DNA of 8,902 bases from Methylotenera_A sp040387035 (GCA_040387035.1 JAZKEN010000080.1:1-8902), one strand, 5' to 3'; counted from the stretch's first letter, positions 1 to 6,438 are shown. Notes: a model not told the origin generated them from the sequence alone. A program made the numbers and translations.

Positions 1-75
1 AAGAGGACTCGAACCTCCACATCTTTCGATACAGGTATCTGAAACCTGCGCGTCTACCAATTCCGCCATCTGGGC
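1..75 (-). tRNA. tRNA-Leu(CAG), 3' end cut off by window edge
   Basis: Read on the minus strand, the RNA begins GCCCAGATGG at position 75. It continues with a D-arm typical of tRNA-Leu (GGCGGAATTGGTAGACGC) and an anticodon stem-loop CAGGT-TTCAGAT-ACCTG with anticodon CAG, which decodes CUG. Next comes a long class II variable arm (ATC-GAAA-GAT) and a T-arm with loop TTCGAGT. The last visible base pairs with A7 of the acceptor stem, so only the 3' acceptor strand, the discriminator base and any encoded CCA are missing, about 7 to 10 nt. The class II variable arm and the anticodon together identify leucine. The gene is divergent from rnr, and the two share the short region 76-126. Confidence 0.95.
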
Positions 76-76
76 A

Positions 77-96
77 TATTCATTAATAAATGAATA
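77..96. repeat. Perfect 8-bp inverted repeat between tRNA-Leu and rnr
   Basis: TATTCATT (77-84) and AATGAATA (89-96) are perfect reverse complements separated by AATA. The dyad begins two bases from the mature 5' end of tRNA-Leu. In the predicted tRNA precursor it would form an AT-rich hairpin filling most of the 5' leader. It could also be an operator or part of the rnr promoter region. The pairing is visible in the sequence; its role is inference. Confidence 0.6.
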
Positions 97-105
97 ATGC
101 GCCGA

Positions 106-133
106 ATTTTATAGGAAGCCAATAACTTGTCAA
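106..133 (-). promoter_or_regulatory. Probable sigma70 promoter of tRNA-Leu, overlapping the rnr start
   Basis: On the minus strand there is a perfect -35 TTGACA (133-128), a 16-bp spacer and a -10 TAAAAT (111-106). A GC-rich discriminator (TCGGCGC, 105-99) follows, as is usual for stable-RNA promoters under stringent control. Transcription would start near position 98 and give a leader of about 22 nt before the mature tRNA 5' end at 75. The -35 box lies on the TTG start codon of rnr and the spacer covers the rnr ribosome binding site. The assignment rests on motif matches only. Confidence 0.7.
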
Positions 134-2619
134 TCAAAAAAAGCGATACGACTAATAAAACTACCGCTAATCAACGTGGTAGTGATCCGCATGCCCAGCG
201 TGAAGCGGCGCAGTACGAAACACCCTTGCCTAGCCGCGAGCTGATTTTACAAGTCATGTCTGATCAAGGTATTCCGTTAAGCGTTGAGCAAATTTATACT
301 TTGCTGGATATTGGTGATAGCGAACGTGATAATTTTAACAAGCGCCTGAATGCCATGGAGCGTGAGGGCCAAGTCATGCGCAACCGCAAAGGAGCGTTAT
401 GCCTGGCGGAAAAGATTCACCTGATAGCTGGCACAGTGCTCGGTCATCCGGATGGCTTTGGTTTTTTAATACCGGATGATAAAACCAAACATCCGGACGA
501 TTTGTTTTTAGGCCCACGCGAGATGGCGCAAGTCATGCACGGCGATCGCGCCATGGCACGCATGGCTGGACTAGACAGAAAAGGCCGGCCGGAAGGCAAG
601 ATCGTTGAAGTGCTTGAACGCAGCACCAAAACGCTGGTAGGGCGCATTGTGCGCGGCACAGGCGTAACGATTGTTGCTGCTGAAGATAAACGCATCAACC
701 AGGATATCCTGATTCCCTATCACCTGGATATGGGCGCAAAACCCGGTCAGGTCGTCATGGTGGAATTGACTGAGCAGCCAAGCTCACATGCGCATCCAAT
801 GGGTAAAGTGGTGCAGATTTTAGGTAACTATGCCGATAGCGGCATGGAAATCGAAATCGCATTGCGCAAACACAAGCTGCCACATGAGTTTTCACCGGCA
901 GCGATTAACCAGGCAGAGCGTATCCCCAAGCTAGTACAGGCCGCCGATTACAAAGGCCGCATTGACTTGCGTGAAATGCCCTTGATCACCATTGACGGTG
1001 AAACCGCGCGCGATTTTGATGACGCCGTCTATGCAGAACCGTTGCATGCAGATAAACCAAGCTTAGGCTGGCGCTTGGTGGTGGCGATTGCGGATGTAAG
1101 CTTTTACGTGAAGCCTGACGATGCCTTGGATAAAGAAGCCTTTGAGCGCGGCAATTCGGTGTATTTCCCACGCCGCGTGATTCCGATGCTGCCTGAAGCG
1201 CTATCCAATGGATTATGCTCGCTTAACCCGGATGTGGAACGTTTGTGCATGGTCTGTGATATGCAGGTGGACGCAGCCGGTATCGTACAGAAATACCAGT
1301 TTTACCCGTCCATGATGCGCTCAAAAGCGCGCATGACTTATACTAAAGTAGCGGATATGCTGGAAAACCCGCAAGGCGATACCGCTAAAGAATATAGCCA
1401 TATCATGCCGCATGTGCAAAACCTGTATAGCTTATTCAAGCTGATGCTGGCGCAGCGCGAAAAACGTGGCGCGATTGAGTTTGAATCCACCGAAACCATG
1501 ATGATTTTTGACGACAATGGCAAAATCGACCGCATTGTACCGACTGGCCGCAACGACGCGCATAAGCTGATTGAAGAATGTATGTTGGCTGCCAATGTGT
1601 GTGCGGCGGACTTCCTGCATAAAAACGAACACGCGGCCCTTTACCGTATCCATGAAGGCCCAACGCCAGAAAAACTAGAAGCCCTGCGTACCTTTATGGC
1701 GGAAGTCGGCTATGGGGTTACCGGTGGTGATAAGCCGCATGCCAAAGACTATGGCAAGCTGATGAATCAAATCAAGGACAGGCCGGATGCGCAATTATTG
1801 CAGACGGTATTATTAAGGTCTATGCAGCAGGCGGTATATAGCCCCGATAATGTAGGTCACTTTGGTTTAGCCTATGAAGCCTACGCCCACTTTACCTCGC
1901 CGATACGCCGCTATCCTGATTTGCTGATTCACCGCGCGATCAAAGCGGTAATCACCGGTGAAAAATACAAAGCCAAGGATTGGAATTTGCTGGGCGTACA
2001 TTGCTCGATGACAGAGCGCCGCGCTGATGACGCTACGCGCGACGTGACCAATTGGCTTAAATGCTATTACATGCAGGACAAAATCGGTGAAGTCTATGAA
2101 GGCACAGTGGCTGGCGTCACCAGTTTTGGCTTGTTTGTGGCTTTGGATGGAGTCTATGTAGAAGGCTTGGTACATGTGACCGAATTAGGCAATGATTACT
2201 TCAACTATGATAAAGCGCGCCATGAAATGTTGGGCGAGCGCACCGGTGCACGTTATCGACTAGGTGACAGGCTTACCGTTAAAGTGGTGCGTGTGGATTT
2301 AGAGACCAGCAAAATTGACTTTACGCTGGTTACCGGTAAAGGCGCAAAAACCAGCAATCAGGGTTTAAACGAAGAGCTAAATGCTCAAAATAAAAGCCCG
2401 AACAGGCCTTTGGGCATCAATAAGGGCAAATCAGCTGGCGACTTTAAGGCTGAATTTAAACCCATGTCTACCCGCGCCCTTGAAAAGTCCAAAAAAGACC
2501 GCTCGGGCGCTAAAAATGGCGGTAAGACGTCAGCTAAAGCAGGCTCCAAGCCATCTTCCAAGCCAGGTTCAAAACCCGCTTCAAAAAGTAGAAACACAAA
2601 AAACAAAGGTAAAAGATAG
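127..2619 (+). CDS. rnr: Ribonuclease R (3'-5' exoribonuclease)
   Basis: RNase R is a processive, hydrolytic 3'-5' exoribonuclease of the RNB/RNase II family. It degrades structured RNA and takes part in mRNA decay, rRNA quality control and cold adaptation in the cytoplasm. The 830-residue protein has the full order: an N-terminal helix-turn-helix domain (about 35-95), two cold-shock-like OB domains (about 97-240), the RNB catalytic domain (about 275-610), an S1 domain (about 655-735) and a Lys/Ser-rich tail (740-830). The catalytic motif TIDGETARDFDDAV (288-301) keeps the metal-binding aspartates D290, D296, D298 and D299, and HFTSPIRRYPDLLIHR (588-603) is the conserved RNB signature. TTG at 127 is chosen because AGGAAG sits 8 nt upstream, a stop lies in frame at 112, and the conserved DPHAQRE segment begins at residue 20, before any ATG. 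rlmB follows after 17 bp, the usual rnr-rlmB operon. Only the low-complexity tail, with SKP repeats at 807-817, is unusual. Confidence 0.97.
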   Translation: MSIKKSDTTNKTTANQRGSDPHAQREAAQYETPLPSRELILQVMSDQGIPLSVEQIYTLLDIGDSERDNFNKRLNAMEREGQVMRNRKGALCLAEKIHLIAGTVLGHPDGFGFLIPDDKTKHPDDLFLGPREMAQVMHGDRAMARMAGLDRKGRPEGKIVEVLERSTKTLVGRIVRGTGVTIVAAEDKRINQDILIPYHLDMGAKPGQVVMVELTEQPSSHAHPMGKVVQILGNYADSGMEIEIALRKHKLPHEFSPAAINQAERIPKLVQAADYKGRIDLREMPLITIDGETARDFDDAVYAEPLHADKPSLGWRLVVAIADVSFYVKPDDALDKEAFERGNSVYFPRRVIPMLPEALSNGLCSLNPDVERLCMVCDMQVDAAGIVQKYQFYPSMMRSKARMTYTKVADMLENPQGDTAKEYSHIMPHVQNLYSLFKLMLAQREKRGAIEFESTETMMIFDDNGKIDRIVPTGRNDAHKLIEECMLAANVCAADFLHKNEHAALYRIHEGPTPEKLEALRTFMAEVGYGVTGGDKPHAKDYGKLMNQIKDRPDAQLLQTVLLRSMQQAVYSPDNVGHFGLAYEAYAHFTSPIRRYPDLLIHRAIKAVITGEKYKAKDWNLLGVHCSMTERRADDATRDVTNWLKCYYMQDKIGEVYEGTVAGVTSFGLFVALDGVYVEGLVHVTELGNDYFNYDKARHEMLGERTGARYRLGDRLTVKVVRVDLETSKIDFTLVTGKGAKTSNQGLNEELNAQNKSPNRPLGINKGKSAGDFKAEFKPMSTRALEKSKKDRSGAKNGGKTSAKAGSKPSSKPGSKPASKSRNTKNKGKR

Positions 2620-2636
2620 AGAATGAGAAAAGTAAT

Positions 2637-3428
2637 ATGAGCGATAGTCGTATTTTATTTGGCTTTCATGCCGTTTTAAGCCGCATGCGCCAGCATGCAA
2701 CCAGTATCGAAGAGATTTTGATTGACCGCGACCGTATTGATGCGCGCATGAAAGATTTGCTCAATATGGCTGAGGCATCCAATGTGCGCACCATGCAGGT
2801 GGAGCGAAGCCGCCTTGATGGCCTGGCTGGCATGAATGGCCGTCACCAGGGCGTGATTGCGCGCGTGGTGGATACACCCATTCCTTATAAGGATATTCAC
2901 GATATTCTAGAATCCGATTTAACCGAAGCGCCATTTTTCCTGGTGCTGGATGGCGTGGAAGACCCGCATAACCTGGGTGCATGCTTGCGTGTAGCCGATG
3001 CGATGGGGGTTCATGCCGTTATAGCCCCTAAAGATCGCGCTGTGGGCTTGAATGCAACCGTGCGTAAAGTGGCTTGTGGCGCGGCAGAAACCGTGCCTTT
3101 TATTGCGGTGACCAATTTGGCGCGTACTTTGCGTGAGTTAAAAGACGCTGGTGTATTTATCGTAGGCACCGCGATGGAAGCGCCTAAAGGCATGGCTGCG
3201 CCAACCAGCCTGTTTGATACTAAATTAGATGGTCCAATTGCCTTGGTGTTAGGTGCTGAAGGCGACGGCATACGCCGCTTGACGGCTGAAACATGCGATG
3301 CGCTAGTCACTATCCCCATGTTTGGCAGTGTAGAGAGCCTTAACGTGAGTGTGGCGAGTGGAATTTGCCTGTTTGAGGTCAGGCGACAACGCACTAACGG
3401 CTTTGGCCTTTCTTCTCGCCAGGTTTAA
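2637..3428 (+). CDS. rlmB: 23S rRNA (guanosine-2'-O-)-methyltransferase RlmB
   Basis: RlmB is a SpoU/TrmH-class SPOUT methyltransferase that uses S-adenosylmethionine to methylate the 2'-OH of G2251 in the peptidyl-transferase loop of 23S rRNA. The 263-residue protein has an N-terminal L30e-like substrate-binding domain (about 3-80) and a C-terminal trefoil-knot domain (about 98-252). SPOUT motif 1 is DGVEDPHNLGACLRVADAMG (105-124, with N112 and R118). Motif 2 is LVLGAEGDGIRRL (203-215, with E208). Motif 3 runs from IPMFGSVESLNVSVASG (226-242) and forms the cofactor-binding knot. The start ATG has a weak GAGAAAAG upstream. The gene lies 17 bp after rnr and is probably cotranscribed with it. 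About 11 C-terminal residues beyond the conserved fold (253-263) lie in the region where the convergent ohrR overlaps. No terminator is visible after the stop. Confidence 0.95.
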   Translation: MSDSRILFGFHAVLSRMRQHATSIEEILIDRDRIDARMKDLLNMAEASNVRTMQVERSRLDGLAGMNGRHQGVIARVVDTPIPYKDIHDILESDLTEAPFFLVLDGVEDPHNLGACLRVADAMGVHAVIAPKDRAVGLNATVRKVACGAAETVPFIAVTNLARTLRELKDAGVFIVGTAMEAPKGMAAPTSLFDTKLDGPIALVLGAEGDGIRRLTAETCDALVTIPMFGSVESLNVSVASGICLFEVRRQRTNGFGLSSRQV

Positions 3429-3857
3429 CTTAAAAGTACTCAGCATATTTTCCAGCTTGTCACGCAGTTCGGTGTATTCCAGATCCGTTAGGCCGGTTTC
3501 GCAGGACACTTGTTGCTGGATCTGGCTGGTTTGTTGCTGTATTTGTTTGCCGCGCTCTGTTAAGGAAATATTCAAGCCGGTTTTACCTTCGGTGTCCTGC
3601 TCACAGATGATCAATGATGCCTGTTCCAGGCGTTTAAGCATGGGTATCAGTGTATGCGTTTCCAGATTCAGTTTGAGTGCCAGGTCTGTGCTGCTTTGAT
3701 TTTGATGCTGCCATAAAACCAGCATGACCAGGTATTGAGGATAAGTAAGGCCGACTTCACTTAAATGTTTGCGATACGATCGTGTCACAGCATGCGTGGC
3801 GGAATATAAAGCAAAACATAGCTGGTTATTGAGAAATAAATTTTCGAACTGATCCAA
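3303..3857 (-). CDS. ohrR: OhrR, MarR-family organic-hydroperoxide-sensing repressor (two-cysteine type)
   Basis: OhrR is a winged-helix MarR-family dimer that represses ohr-type peroxidase genes until a reactive cysteine is oxidised by organic hydroperoxide. Residues 13-50 carry the OhrR signature: LCFALYSA with C14, then GLTYPQYLVMLVLW. Y18 and Y28 correspond to the tyrosines that contact the reactive cysteine in Bacillus OhrR. C119 lies 105 residues after C14, the same spacing as the disulfide-forming C22/C127 pair known in Xanthomonas OhrR, so this is probably the two-Cys class. The DNA-binding wing and recognition helix lie at about 55-105. The start is TTG, with GGGGAG 6 nt upstream (3864-3869). 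The family usually has about 145-155 residues. Here residues after about 150 form a basic 35-residue tail encoded opposite the rlmB 3' end. No ohr gene is in the window. Confidence 0.9.
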   Translation of the reverse strand: MDQFENLFLNNQLCFALYSATHAVTRSYRKHLSEVGLTYPQYLVMLVLWQHQNQSSTDLALKLNLETHTLIPMLKRLEQASLIICEQDTEGKTGLNISLTERGKQIQQQTSQIQQQVSCETGLTDLEYTELRDKLENMLSTFKLNLARRKAKAVSALSPDLKQANSTRHTHVKALYTAKHGDSD

Positions 3858-3890
3858 GACACACTCCCCATTGATACGTTAACTTTTATT

Positions 3891-3924
3891 GTGTTTGCAT
3901 ATGAGTGTACTCTTCGTGCAACAC
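3891..3924. promoter_or_regulatory. Imperfect dyad upstream of ohrR, candidate OhrR operator
   Basis: The core GAGT-GT-ACTC (3903-3912) is flanked by TTGCA (3895-3899) and TGCAA (3917-3921). The arms extend outward as GTGT and ACAC with one unpaired base. The dyad lies 34 to 67 bp upstream of the ohrR TTG codon, where an autoregulatory operator would be expected. A palindrome CAATTG (3944-3949), closer to the AATT-rich OhrR boxes known in other bacteria, lies further upstream next to a -35-like TTGACC on the minus strand. I could not place a convincing -10. MarR-family autoregulation is established; the site itself is inferred. Confidence 0.45.
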
Positions 3925-3971
3925 TATTCAATCAGTATTTGGTCAATTGTTGGAGATTAGGTGGCAATCAT

Positions 3972-5450
3972 CTATTTTAATTCTAGCGTGCTCAAAGTGC
4001 GCTCACGTACCACTTTCAGTAAATCTGCATTTTCAATCAATGACTCACCATAACTGGGCACCAGCTGCTTTAATTTTTGCTGCCAGGCATCGGTTTTTAA
4101 TTGCTCCGCAAAACAACGCTCAATAACTTCTATCATAGCCTGCACGCTGACCGATGCGCCAGGGGACGCGCCTAGTAAAGCGGCCAGTGAGCCATCCTGT
4201 GCAGCAACAATTTCAGTACCGAATTCTAGTTTCCCCATTTTTTCATCGCATTTTTTGATGATTTGTACACGCTGGCCAGCGTTGGCCAGATGCCAGTCTG
4301 AAGATTTGGCCTGTGGTAAGAATTCGCGCAAGGCATTCATGCGCTGTTCATGGGTTTGAAATACTTCGCCGACTAGGTACTTGGTTAAATCCATATTGTG
4401 CTTACCGACACCCAGCATGGCTTTCAGGTTGCTGGGCTTAACGGATTTGGCCAGGTCCAGCCGTGACCCTTGCTTGAGGAATTTGGTGGTAAAGCCGGCG
4501 AATGGCCCAAATAGCAGGGCCAGTTTGCCATTGATGGTGCGTGTGTCTAAATGCGGCACGGACATCGGCGGCGCGCCTACAGCCGCCTTGCCATATACTT
4601 TGACTTGGTGTTGTTGAACCACTTGCGGATTATTGCAGATAAGCCATTGACCACTCACCGGAAAGCCGCCGTAGCCAATACTCTCAGGGATTTTCGCTTT
4701 TTGTAATAGAGGTAATGCACCACCACCAGCGCCTAAAAACACGAATTTTGCATTGATAGTCTTGCTGTGCTTGGTCGATTTGTTATGCAGGGCGACATGC
4801 CAACGGGTACCGATTTTTTTTAATTTTTTAACACGCGTGTTATTGAGCAATGTGAAATCGGGCGATGTGCTGAGTTTGGCAACCAGATGGCGCGTCAATG
4901 CACCAAAATCGATATCAGAACCGTGCGCTACAAAGGTGGCTGCCAGCTTTTCATTTGGATTACGATTCGCCATCATCAAGGGCATCCAGGTGCTTAGTTG
5001 CGCTGCGTCTTCGCTGTATTGCATATCAGCAAATAGATGATGCTGCGTCAGCAGTGCGTGGCGACGCTTTAAAAAGTCTATGTTTTCATCGCGCATCACA
5101 AAACTCAGATGCGGTGTTTTATTAATAAACTGCGTAGGTGAGGGCAGTGCGCCGGTTTCCACCAACTGTGACCAGAATTGAAGCGATATCTCAAAAGCGG
5201 CATTAATCTCTAGCGCGCGTTTGATGGCAATTGAGCCATCCGCGGCTTGTGGCGTGTAATTGAGCTCACAATAGCCAGCATGACCTGTTCCCGCGTTATT
5301 AAGGGCGTCAGAGCTCTCTAATGCCACCTCATTGAGCTGTTCAACCATGGTAATGCTTAAAGAAGGGTCCAGCTGCTGTAACAAGGTACCCAGGGTGGCA
5401 CTCATAATGCCACCGCCAACCAGCAAAACATCGGTTTCTACGTTCTTCAT
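3972..5450 (-). CDS. mqo: Malate:quinone oxidoreductase
   Basis: Mqo is an FAD-dependent peripheral membrane enzyme that oxidises L-malate to oxaloacetate and passes electrons to quinone, serving both the TCA cycle and the respiratory chain. The 492-residue protein is of usual family length. It opens with the Rossmann FAD-binding segment VDVLLVGGGIMSATLG-like sequence (GGGIMS at 12-17) and an acidic residue ending beta-2 (E37). The Mqo-specific NNAGTGHAGYCELNYTP follows at 51-67. Near the C-terminus lies the FAD-contacting DGSLAALLGASPGASVS region (about 419-435). There is no signal peptide or membrane helix, consistent with peripheral binding. ATG at 5450 is the only plausible start because an in-frame TGA lies 12 nt upstream, but there is no clear Shine-Dalgarno sequence. 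A terminator separates it from infA upstream, so it should have its own promoter in 5451-5510. I could not define that promoter. No terminator is evident before ohrR, so read-through into ohrR is possible. Confidence 0.96.
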   Translation of the reverse strand: MKNVETDVLLVGGGIMSATLGTLLQQLDPSLSITMVEQLNEVALESSDALNNAGTGHAGYCELNYTPQAADGSIAIKRALEINAAFEISLQFWSQLVETGALPSPTQFINKTPHLSFVMRDENIDFLKRRHALLTQHHLFADMQYSEDAAQLSTWMPLMMANRNPNEKLAATFVAHGSDIDFGALTRHLVAKLSTSPDFTLLNNTRVKKLKKIGTRWHVALHNKSTKHSKTINAKFVFLGAGGGALPLLQKAKIPESIGYGGFPVSGQWLICNNPQVVQQHQVKVYGKAAVGAPPMSVPHLDTRTINGKLALLFGPFAGFTTKFLKQGSRLDLAKSVKPSNLKAMLGVGKHNMDLTKYLVGEVFQTHEQRMNALREFLPQAKSSDWHLANAGQRVQIIKKCDEKMGKLEFGTEIVAAQDGSLAALLGASPGASVSVQAMIEVIERCFAEQLKTDAWQQKLKQLVPSYGESLIENADLLKVVRERTLSTLELK

Positions 5451-5510
5451 ATCATCAAGTCAGTTAAAGGTTGTCATCATTACTTAGCATAACGCGCACG
5501 GCGCACAGTA

Positions 5511-5534
5511 AAAAAGCCAGAAAACTGGCTTTTT
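5511..5534 (-). terminator. Intrinsic terminator of infA
   Basis: AAAAAGCCAG (5511-5520) and CTGGCTTTTT (5525-5534) form a perfect 10-bp stem with a 4-nt loop. On the minus strand this reads as a GC-containing hairpin followed by six T residues. It lies 24 bp after the infA stop codon. The A/T symmetry means it could act in both directions, but no plus-strand gene ends here. Confidence 0.85.
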
Positions 5535-5558
5535 GGATTTAAAACGGTGATGCCTGAA

Positions 5559-5819
5559 TTAGTAGGTACGCCTTTTCGGGGGGCTGTACGCTTGCTTGGA
5601 TTCAATATGCCTGAATGTAATACGGCCATTATTGATATCGTAGGGCGAAAGCTCAAGCACTACCTTGTCACCCGCTAAAATACGGATATGGTTTTTGCGC
5701 ATTTTGCCGCCAGTGTAAGCAATTAATTTATGGCCATTTTCCAGCGTTACACGATAACGTGAATCCGGTAGAATTTCATCTACCACACCATTCATTTCAA
5801 TTAATTCTTCTTTAGCCAA
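5559..5819 (-). CDS. infA: Translation initiation factor IF-1, second (betaproteobacterial) type
   Basis: IF-1 is a small OB-fold protein that binds the 30S A-site and assists IF-2 and IF-3 during initiation. The 86 residues AKEELIEMNGVV... match the family throughout, including LENGHKLIAY (26-35), GKMRKNHIRIL (38-48), GDKVVLELSPYD (50-61) and GRITFR (65-70). The usual IF-1 ends at about residue 72. This one continues with a 14-residue tail rich in Lys, Arg and Pro (SKQAYSPPKRRTY), as in the second infA paralogue of Betaproteobacteria. The canonical copy normally lies in a ribosomal protein operon, which is absent here. I place the start at TTG 5819: GGAG lies 7 nt upstream and the MAKE N-terminus matches the family. 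A longer frame from TTG 5837 would add six unconserved residues across that binding site. The gene stands alone and has its own terminator. Confidence 0.93.
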   Translation of the reverse strand: MAKEELIEMNGVVDEILPDSRYRVTLENGHKLIAYTGGKMRKNHIRILAGDKVVLELSPYDINNGRITFRHIESKQAYSPPKRRTY

Positions 5820-6066
5820 GCCTACACTCCAATACAATTTGCGACCAACATTTAAGATTCATACATTTTAAGACCCATATGAAGCATTAAATGCACTTGC
5901 GAAACTTGGGAATGGTGAAAATAAAGTTAAATCATACGTATTGACACCACTCAAACGCACGCGCAGTATAGTCTTGCCAAGCAAAATAAGCAATCAAATA
6001 GACTAAATAAGCCGCCATAAAGCGGTAATATAGCCATGCTGACTTAAAAATAAATTGAAATAGTAC

Positions 6067-6095
6067 TTGACAGACGCAACACATGTACGTAAAAA
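6067..6095 (+). promoter_or_regulatory. Probable sigma70 promoter of the cold-shock gene
   Basis: There is a perfect -35 TTGACA (6067-6072), a 17-bp spacer and a -10 TAAAAA (6090-6095, four of six matches). Transcription would start near 6102 and leave a 5' leader of about 100 nt before the csp ATG. Long leaders are characteristic of cold-regulated csp genes, where leader structure controls mRNA stability and translation. Confidence 0.65.
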
Positions 6096-6155
6096 GCAAT
6101 CTAGGCGTTTGAATTTTTAAATTGTTGAGTTTTCGAAACTAGTAATATTTTAAAA

Positions 6156-6185
6156 ACCCAAACTTTTAGGGTGCCTCCCTTTTTT
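6156..6185 (+). promoter_or_regulatory. Mutually exclusive small hairpins in the csp leader
   Basis: The GGG at 6169-6171 can pair upstream with CCC at 6157-6159 (ACCC with GGGT, 9-nt loop). It can instead pair downstream with CCC at 6177-6179 (AGGG with CCCT, 5-nt loop). The second hairpin is directly followed by six U residues, giving an attenuator-like arrangement 19 nt before the start codon. Both stems are only about 4 bp, so they should be temperature-sensitive and may not be stable alone. The pairing options are seen; a regulatory role is inferred. Confidence 0.35.
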
Positions 6186-6204
6186 AAAGTATGAAAGTAA
6201 GATT

Positions 6205-6408
6205 ATGGCAACAGGTATTGTAAAATGGTTTAATGACTCAAAAGGCTTCGGCTTTATTACTCCAGATGCAGGCGGCGACGATTTATTCGCTCACTTCTCA
6301 GCAATCGTAGACAGTGGCTACAAAAGCTTGAAAGAAAACGATCGCGTTAGTTTTGACGTGACTGATGGACCAAAAGGCAAACAAGCCTCAAACATCCAAA
6401 AAGCTTAA
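6205..6408 (+). CDS. Cold-shock domain protein, CspA family
   Basis: This is a single-domain OB-fold protein that binds single-stranded RNA and DNA and acts as an RNA chaperone. Its 67 residues are the normal length. The N-terminus MATGIVKWFN is typical. RNP1 is KGFGFI (13-18) and RNP2 is DLFAHF (26-31). The aromatic binding face (W8, F9, F15, F17, F28, H30, F31) is complete. The ATG follows a weak GAAAGTAAG binding sequence and is fixed by homology. The gene is monocistronic, with its own promoter, a leader of about 100 nt and a strong terminator. Which csp paralogue it is, and whether it responds to cold or is constitutive, cannot be told from the protein. Confidence 0.96.
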   Translation: MATGIVKWFNDSKGFGFITPDAGGDDLFAHFSAIVDSGYKSLKENDRVSFDVTDGPKGKQASNIQKA

Positions 6409-6419
6409 GTAAGCAAGCA

Positions 6420-6433
6420 TTACAAAATTGTAA
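6420..6433 (+). repeat. Small inverted repeat in the csp 3' UTR
   Basis: TTACAA-AA-TTGTAA is a perfect 14-bp palindromic segment between the csp stop codon and the terminator hairpin. The two-base centre makes it tight as an RNA hairpin. It may simply be a chance AT-rich palindrome. Confidence 0.3.
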
Positions 6434-6438
6434 TACTT

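Larger units (their letters stand above)
5820..6204. other. Non-coding region between infA and csp (divergent), 385 bp
   Basis: No coding sequence with a credible start is visible on either strand. The left part must contain the infA promoter, but I could not pick convincing boxes. It includes a small palindrome GCATT-A-AATGC (5884-5894). A plus-strand TTGACA at 5941-5946 has only a badly spaced TATAGT (5967-5972) after it. A small hairpin CCGC-CATAAA-GCGG follows at about 6012-6025. The right part holds a good plus-strand promoter at 6067-6095 and the leader of the cold-shock gene, with alternative hairpins at 6156-6185. No tRNA or recognisable small RNA was found. Confidence 0.6.

Noticed and set aside
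444..698. Minus-strand open frame of 84 codons inside rnr
   Set aside because: It lies fully antisense to the conserved OB domains of RNase R, resembles no family and has biased composition typical of a shadow frame.
1867..2175. Minus-strand open frame of 102 codons inside rnr
   Set aside because: It is antisense to the catalytic and S1 region of RNase R, and I see no family resemblance to support it.
3011..3394. Minus-strand open frame of 127 codons opposite rlmB
   Set aside because: It is antisense to the conserved SPOUT domain and overlaps ohrR in another frame, with no family resemblance.
3349..3699. Plus-strand open frame of 116 codons opposite ohrR
   Set aside because: It is complementary to the well-supported OhrR sequence, and the translated product looks random with many Ser, Arg and Cys residues.
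5511..5534. Hairpin considered as part of an mqo leader attenuator
   Set aside because: It follows infA on the same strand with a T-run at the right place, so it is explained as the infA terminator. It lies 60 bp before mqo with no alternative pairing seen.
5820..5837. Six-codon N-terminal extension of IF-1 from TTG 5837
   Set aside because: The extension spans the GGAG ribosome binding site of the TTG at 5819 and adds residues not found in the IF-1 family.
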